NCBI GenBank assembly: GCA_902475415.1
Contig: CABRZK010000010.1
Coordinates: 1 to 18,787, forward strand
From: an uncultured Eubacterium sp.
GTDB taxonomy: Bacteria; Bacillota; Clostridia; Lachnospirales; Lachnospiraceae
Length of the DNA stretch: 18,787 nucleotides
Direction: 5' to 3'
Part shown: positions 14,423 to 18,787 of the stretch, one piece after another
How positions within the stretch are numbered: position 1 is the stretch's first letter
Layout of the letters: each line of letters opens with the position of its first letter
Translations under genes and position numbers: made by a program
The notes under the pieces: generated by a model
Databases searched by the model: none
What the model saw: the letters and a program-made list of their open reading frames with translations, nothing else
Told to the model about the DNA's origin: nothing

Positions 14423-16672
14423 ATGTTGGAACAGAAACTGAATGAAATGCTAGGGAAAAAAATATCAGATTGCAGTAATGAGGAGATTTATCATGCGTTG
14501 CTGACGCTTGTGCAGGAACTGGCGCGGGAAAAGGAAAGCAATACTGGTAAGAAAAAGGTTTATTATATTTCCGCAGAATTTCTGATCGGGAAATTGCTGT
14601 CCAACAATCTGATCAATCTCGGATTGTATCAGGAAGTAAAGGAATTACTGGAGAAAAACGGGAAAGATATCTGTGAGATTGAAGAAATAGAAGCAGAACC
14701 GTCACTGGGAAACGGTGGGCTTGGCAGACTGGCAGCCTGTTTTCTCGACTCCATTGCAACACTGGGATATAACGGTGCCGGCATTGGACTGAATTATCAT
14801 CTGGGACTGTTCCGACAGGAATTTAAAGATCACAAACAGCAGGAAGAACCAAATCCGTGGATCACAGAGCCGGGTTGGCTGACCAGAACGGATGTCAGCT
14901 ATCAGGTTTCCTTCCGTGGACTAACACTGCAGTCCAGAATGTATGAAATTCTGATTACCGGTTATGGAAACCGGACGAATAAACTGCAGTTATTTGACGT
15001 GGACAGCGTAGATGAGAATCTGGTAACAGATGGCATACAGTTTGACAAAAAAGATATTGCAAAAAATCTGACGTTATTCCTGTATCCGGATGACAGTGAT
15101 GAAGACGGACGGAAACTGCGTATTTATCAGCAGTATTTTATGGTCAGCAATGCCGCACAGCTGATTCTGGATGAATGTATCGCAAAGGGCAGTACACTGT
15201 ATGATCTTCCAGATTATGCGGTGATCCAGATCAATGATACCCATCCGACCATGGTTATTCCGGAGCTGATCCGACTGCTGACAGAGCGTGGAATCGAGAT
15301 GGATGATGCTATTGAAATCGTGAAGAAGACATGCGCATATACCAATCATACGATTCTTGCAGAAGCACTGGAAAAATGGCCGGTGCATTATCTGAAAGAA
15401 GTGGTTCCGCAGCTTGTACCGATCATCGAGGTGCTGGATGATAAGGTACGCCGACAGTATGAAGGAGAAAAACTGGCCATTATCGATAAAAATGATGTGG
15501 TGCATATGGCACACATTGACATTCATTATGGCTTCAGTGTCAATGGTGTGGCAGCTCTGCATACCAAAATCCTGAAAGAAACAGAATTACATGATTTTTA
15601 TGAAATCTATCCGGAAAAATTTAATAATAAAACAAACGGAATTACGTTTCGACGCTGGTTATTACACTGCAATCCGCGGCTGAGCGGATACTTAAGCGGA
15701 CTGATCGGTGACGGGTTCCGGAAAGATGCCATGGAACTGCAGAAACTGAAAGCATATGCAAAGGATGAAACGGTTCTGCATCATCTTCAGGAAATCAAAG
15801 TGGAGAATAAGAAAGCGTTAAAAGACTATCTGAAACGGACACAGAATATCGAGCTCAATGAAGATTCTATTTTTGATATTCAGATTAAACGTCTGCATGA
15901 GTATAAACGTCAGCAGATGAATGCGCTGTATGCCATCAGCAAATATCTGGAAATCAAGCGTGGAAAACTGCCGGAGACACCGATTACACTGATTTTTGGT
16001 GCAAAAGCAGCTCCAGCTTATACCATTGCGAAGGACATCATTCACCTGATTCTCTGCCTGCAGGAACTGATCAACAATGATCCGGAAGTAAATCCATACC
16101 TGAATGTGGTCATGGTGGAAAACTATAATGTCACACTGGCAGAAAAACTGATCCCGGCCTGCGACATTTCAGAGCAGATTTCACTGGCAAGTAAGGAAGC
16201 CAGCGGAACCGGCAACATGAAATTCATGCTGAACGGTGCCGTGACACTGGGAACCGAGGACGGTGCAAATGTAGAGATTCATGAACTGGTGGGCGATGAC
16301 AATATCTACATTTTCGGTGACGGAAGTGACGAAGTAATTGCACATTATGAAAAAGCGGATTATCATCCGGAAGATTACTGCAAAAAAGATCCGGTGCTTC
16401 ACGAAGCAGTGGAATTTATCACCGGGGAAGAACTGCTGGTGATCGGAGATGAAGTACAGCTTACCCGTCTGTCCCATGAACTGAAGAGCAAAGATTGGTT
16501 TATGACATTCCTGGATTTTGCTTCCTACAGAGAACGAAAAGAGCAGGCGTATGCGGACTATCGAAATACAACCGAATGGGCAGAAAAAGCACTGATCAAT
16601 ATCAGCAACGCCGGTTATTTCTCTTCCGACCGCACCATTGCCGAATATAACCGGGACATCTGGAAATTGTAA
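14423..16672 (+). CDS. glgP: Glycogen/maltodextrin phosphorylase (GT35, short form)
   Basis: The enzyme removes alpha-1,4-linked glucose from glycogen or maltodextrin by phosphorolysis, giving glucose-1-phosphate in the cytoplasm. The protein has 749 residues, shorter than the roughly 800-840 of E. coli and animal enzymes, because the N-terminal regulatory segment is reduced. Family landmarks are present: VYYISAEFLIGKLL near residue 47, EPSLGNGGLGRLAACFLDS near 91, GAGIGLNYHLGLFRQ, the NDTHP loop, TNHT, NKTNGITFRRWL, the IQIKRLHEYKRQ segment and the pyridoxal phosphate lysine K600 in SGTGNMKFMLNG. AAGGAG lies about 9 nt before the ATG. It stands alone, not next to glycogen synthase or branching enzyme. 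It is divergent from a cupin-AraC regulator. No terminator is clear in the 121 bp before the response regulator gene. Confidence 0.96.
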   Translation: MLEQKLNEMLGKKISDCSNEEIYHALLTLVQELAREKESNTGKKKVYYISAEFLIGKLLSNNLINLGLYQEVKELLEKNGKDICEIEEIEAEPSLGNGGLGRLAACFLDSIATLGYNGAGIGLNYHLGLFRQEFKDHKQQEEPNPWITEPGWLTRTDVSYQVSFRGLTLQSRMYEILITGYGNRTNKLQLFDVDSVDENLVTDGIQFDKKDIAKNLTLFLYPDDSDEDGRKLRIYQQYFMVSNAAQLILDECIAKGSTLYDLPDYAVIQINDTHPTMVIPELIRLLTERGIEMDDAIEIVKKTCAYTNHTILAEALEKWPVHYLKEVVPQLVPIIEVLDDKVRRQYEGEKLAIIDKNDVVHMAHIDIHYGFSVNGVAALHTKILKETELHDFYEIYPEKFNNKTNGITFRRWLLHCNPRLSGYLSGLIGDGFRKDAMELQKLKAYAKDETVLHHLQEIKVENKKALKDYLKRTQNIELNEDSIFDIQIKRLHEYKRQQMNALYAISKYLEIKRGKLPETPITLIFGAKAAPAYTIAKDIIHLILCLQELINNDPEVNPYLNVVMVENYNVTLAEKLIPACDISEQISLASKEASGTGNMKFMLNGAVTLGTEDGANVEIHELVGDDNIYIFGDGSDEVIAHYEKADYHPEDYCKKDPVLHEAVEFITGEELLVIGDEVQLTRLSHELKSKDWFMTFLDFASYRERKEQAYADYRNTTEWAEKALINISNAGYFSSDRTIAEYNRDIWKL

Positions 16673-16697
16673 TTTTTCAGGAAAAAAGAACATAAAT

Positions 16698-16741
16698 TTA
16701 CAAAATTTGTTATTTTCTGTCTGAAAAAAATATTGTATACT
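16698..16741 (+). promoter_or_regulatory. Candidate promoter and inverted repeat upstream of the response regulator
   Basis: TATACT (16736-16741) is a good -10 with a poor -35 (TTTTCT, 17 bp upstream). TTACAAAATTTGTTA (16698-16712) is an interrupted palindrome covering the region just upstream of the -35. A start point near 16748 would leave about 46 nt of leader before the GTG start. Confidence 0.45.
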
Positions 16742-16793
16742 TATGTACGAGGTAAGTGTACGTGAATGTAAGTCAAAAAGCGGGGGATATAAA

Positions 16794-18323
16794 GTGCAGA
16801 AAATACTGATTGTAGACGATGAAAAACTGGAACGAAAAGGAATCCGTTTTCTGCTGAAACAAAGAACAGAGGAATATGAGATCACGGAGGCGGCTAACGG
16901 AAAAGCCGCCTGTGATCTGTTGAAAAAACAGCCGGTGGATATTTTGTTTACGGATATCAAGATGCCATATATGGACGGTCTGGAACTGGCAGAACAGGCC
17001 AGAAGGATGTGCCCGGGGATTGAAATCGTGATATTCAGTGGGTATGGTGAGTTTGAATATGCCAGAAAAGCCATGAAAGTGGGTGTAAAGGACTATGTCC
17101 TGAAACCGGTAGATCCGGGGGAATTTCACCGGGTACTGGATGACATCTGCAAACGGATTGAAACAAGAAAGAAAAAAGAAGCCGATGACCGTACCAGCCA
17201 GGATTTTCTGCAACAGTATTTTCTGGGACGTTATCTGTATCATGACAGCCGTGAGTTTTTTGAAAAAATGTCGGAACAGATCGATGTATCCAGATGGAGG
17301 CAGATTCAGGGACTGATCCTGATTGAGAGTGAAGACCATTTCTTTGAAGAGTCGGAAGAATGCTTTATGGCGCAGTTGGCGGAGGAGACACACCAAAAGT
17401 ATCTGTTTCTGAATCTGAGTCAGTCTCAGGAACTGTGCGTGGTGTGCAGTGCCTGTGATCAGGCGGTGCTGGCACAGCATATCAGTGACTGGCTAAATCA
17501 GACATTCGGTAATCAGTTTTATGTGGCGGCGGGACGACCGGTGCAGTCGCTGGAAGAATTGCCGGAGGCGTTTCAGGATCTGGAAGTCCTGATGGAAAAT
17601 AAATTTTACCGCAGAGAGGAACGGCTGTTTCTCCCGGAAAAACCGCTGGAGCAGGCAACGCCGGAGGAATTCCTGGATGACTTACTGCATCGTATGATTG
17701 AAGATATCCGTCTGGATGATATTTTACATCTGTGGGAACATAACCAGATTCTTCAGGAAAATTGCGGACAGTTAAGTTGCTATTCTCAGATTTATACAAA
17801 GTTTTTGTTTTCTAATCTGGTGAAAGAATTTTATCTGCATCAGCATGTCAGTGGACATAAACTGGAAGAGGCCATTCAGCAGGTGTATGAATTCCGCTCC
17901 ATGCAGGAAGTTCTTCGCCTGGTAGAAGGCCTGATCATGGAGATGGAACAGGCACTGGATGACAGTAAAGAGCATGCCAGAAATGAAGTGGCACAGGCCA
18001 AAAGCTACATTTATGAGCATTATAATGAGGATATCAGTGTGGATACACTGGCGGATCAGGTGTATCTGTCCTCGGGGTATTTCAGCTATATTTTCAAGAA
18101 AGAGACCGGTGTGAATGTCAGCCGCTTCATCCGCTGCTATCGAATGGAAAAAGCAAAAGAGCTGCTTTCTGATACGAATATGAAAATCGTTCAGATCTGT
18201 AAAGAAACCGGATTTGCCAATGTTTCTTATTTCTGTAAGAGTTTCAGGGAATATTGTGGCTGCAGTCCGGAACAGTATCGGAAAGGGGACGTAGCCCATG
18301 AAAGCTCTGAAGAAAAAATTTAA
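16794..18323 (+). CDS. Response regulator, YesN type (REC plus AraC-type DNA-binding domain)
   Basis: This is the DNA-binding half of a two-component system, activated by phosphate from the kinase encoded next. From the GTG at 16794 the protein has 509 residues. The receiver domain is 1-120, with acidic pocket D8 D9, phosphoacceptor D54 (LFTDIKMP), switch S82 and K104 (YVLKPVD). A long middle linker of about 270 residues has no recognisable domain. Two AraC-type helix-turn-helix motifs lie at about 400-498 (SVDTLADQVYLSSGYFSYIFK; IVQICKETGFANVSYFCKSF). GTG is chosen because GGGGG lies 7 nt upstream and REC domains begin at this point. The in-frame ATG at 16743 has no ribosome binding site and is only 1 nt past the -10 box. 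The stop overlaps the kinase gene by 26 nt, implying translational coupling. YesN-type regulators usually drive nearby sugar ABC transporter genes, which would be beyond the window. Confidence 0.95.
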   Translation: MQKILIVDDEKLERKGIRFLLKQRTEEYEITEAANGKAACDLLKKQPVDILFTDIKMPYMDGLELAEQARRMCPGIEIVIFSGYGEFEYARKAMKVGVKDYVLKPVDPGEFHRVLDDICKRIETRKKKEADDRTSQDFLQQYFLGRYLYHDSREFFEKMSEQIDVSRWRQIQGLILIESEDHFFEESEECFMAQLAEETHQKYLFLNLSQSQELCVVCSACDQAVLAQHISDWLNQTFGNQFYVAAGRPVQSLEELPEAFQDLEVLMENKFYRREERLFLPEKPLEQATPEEFLDDLLHRMIEDIRLDDILHLWEHNQILQENCGQLSCYSQIYTKFLFSNLVKEFYLHQHVSGHKLEEAIQQVYEFRSMQEVLRLVEGLIMEMEQALDDSKEHARNEVAQAKSYIYEHYNEDISVDTLADQVYLSSGYFSYIFKKETGVNVSRFIRCYRMEKAKELLSDTNMKIVQICKETGFANVSYFCKSFREYCGCSPEQYRKGDVAHESSEEKI

Positions 18324-18787
18324 TGACTGTACTATAAGGAAAAAGCTTATCATTCTGTTATGTGTGGTAGGCTTTATTCCAGTTATACTGCTGAGTGTAT
18401 CCATCAGTGTGGATGCATACCGGAGTGTCCGAGAGAATAAACTGATGGATATGGAGAATTCCATGAAACTGGCCTGCGCTTCCGTGAACAATCAGGTTAC
18501 ACTCTGCGAACAGATGATACAGTATTTTGTCTACGATCAGAACCTGATTCATTTTCTGGAATGTTCTCCGGAAGAAAAAAGTGACCGGTATGGTTATTAT
18601 CAGGAATTACGGGAAAGCATATCGGCACTGCAATACCAGAATCTGGCCATTCAGTCGGTTACGATTTATTCAGAAGGCATCCAGCACTCTTTTGGTGCGG
18701 AAACAAAGCCGCTGGATGAGATGAAAAAAGAGAACCAGTTGCGGACTGTTTCAGGGAATGCCAAGAGGAATTCAGATCGCCGTACTG
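18298..18787 (+). CDS. Sensor histidine kinase, YesM type, N-terminal part (3' end outside window)
   Basis: The frame starts at ATG 18298, with GGGG about 10 nt upstream, inside the end of the response regulator gene (26-nt overlap), and is open to the last base (163 codons). A basic N-terminus (MKALKKKF...RKK) is followed by a membrane segment at about residues 18-38 (LIILLCVVGFIPVILLSVSI). The rest is an extracellular sensing region of dCache type (VNNQVTLCEQMIQYFVYDQNLI...). The HAMP and kinase domains would follow beyond the window, so the kinase call rests on the N-terminal topology and on the partner gene. YesM/LytS-like kinases of this arrangement sense sugars or sugar-binding proteins. 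Confidence 0.88.
   Translation, partial: MKALKKKFNDCTIRKKLIILLCVVGFIPVILLSVSISVDAYRSVRENKLMDMENSMKLACASVNNQVTLCEQMIQYFVYDQNLIHFLECSPEEKSDRYGYYQELRESISALQYQNLAIQSVTIYSEGIQHSFGAETKPLDEMKKENQLRTVSGNAKRNSDRRT

Noticed and set aside
16743..16793. Upstream in-frame ATG for the response regulator
   Set aside because: It has no ribosome binding site and sits 1 nt after the -10 box. The GTG at 16794 has GGGGG at good spacing and starts the receiver domain at its normal point.

Overview
The window reads as chromosomal DNA of a gut Firmicute of the family Lachnospiraceae. It is moderately AT-rich, with strong AGGAGG-type ribosome binding sites, hairpin-plus-T-run terminators, a YesMN-type two-component system and a mucin-directed GH101 enzyme. 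The 22-residue Gly/Trp repeats at the C-termini of its two secreted proteins fit the Ruminococcus torques/gnavus (Mediterraneibacter) group, but that placement is an inference. I see no rRNA, tRNA, insertion sequence or CRISPR array.

Layout. (1) 1-1856: the 3' part of a large secreted repeat protein (helical FIVAR-like repeats, then 22-residue NGWW repeats), closed by a strong terminator. (2) 1857-2429: a long non-coding stretch with a candidate promoter and three inverted repeats, leading to (3) 2430-8174: a 1914-residue endo-alpha-N-acetylgalactosaminidase (GH101). It has a signal peptide, galactose-binding-type modules, two FIVAR-like helical segments and the same C-terminal repeats as the first protein. 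(4) 8314-9195, minus strand: a cupin-AraC regulator with its own terminator, divergent from (5) 9530-10753: an OFA-family MFS transporter. The transporter's leader carries a good promoter followed within about 10 nt by a hairpin and a T9 run. (6) 11046-13019: a D-2-hydroxyacid dehydrogenase and a LPG_synthase_TM-type membrane protein, probably one operon. (7) 13194-14063, minus strand: a second cupin-AraC regulator, divergent from (8) 14423-16672: a short glycogen/maltodextrin phosphorylase. The intergenic region between them holds spaced GATATA repeats and a 24-bp near-palindrome. (9) 16794-18787: a YesN-type response regulator overlapping by 26 nt a YesM-type sensor kinase that runs off the window.

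Together the genes suggest host-glycan foraging with sugar-responsive control. A secreted mucin O-glycanase and a neighbouring repeat protein are probably held at the cell surface by a shared, non-LPXTG repeat module. Inside the cell are a phosphorylase for alpha-glucan stores, an organic-acid transporter and an oxidoreductase for 2-hydroxy/2-keto acids. Three regulators with AraC-type DNA-binding domains (two cupin-AraC, one response regulator) sit among them. The least ordinary features are the compact attenuator-like leader of the transporter gene, the recombining repeat modules of the two secreted proteins, and the palindrome-rich upstream region of the GH101 gene.
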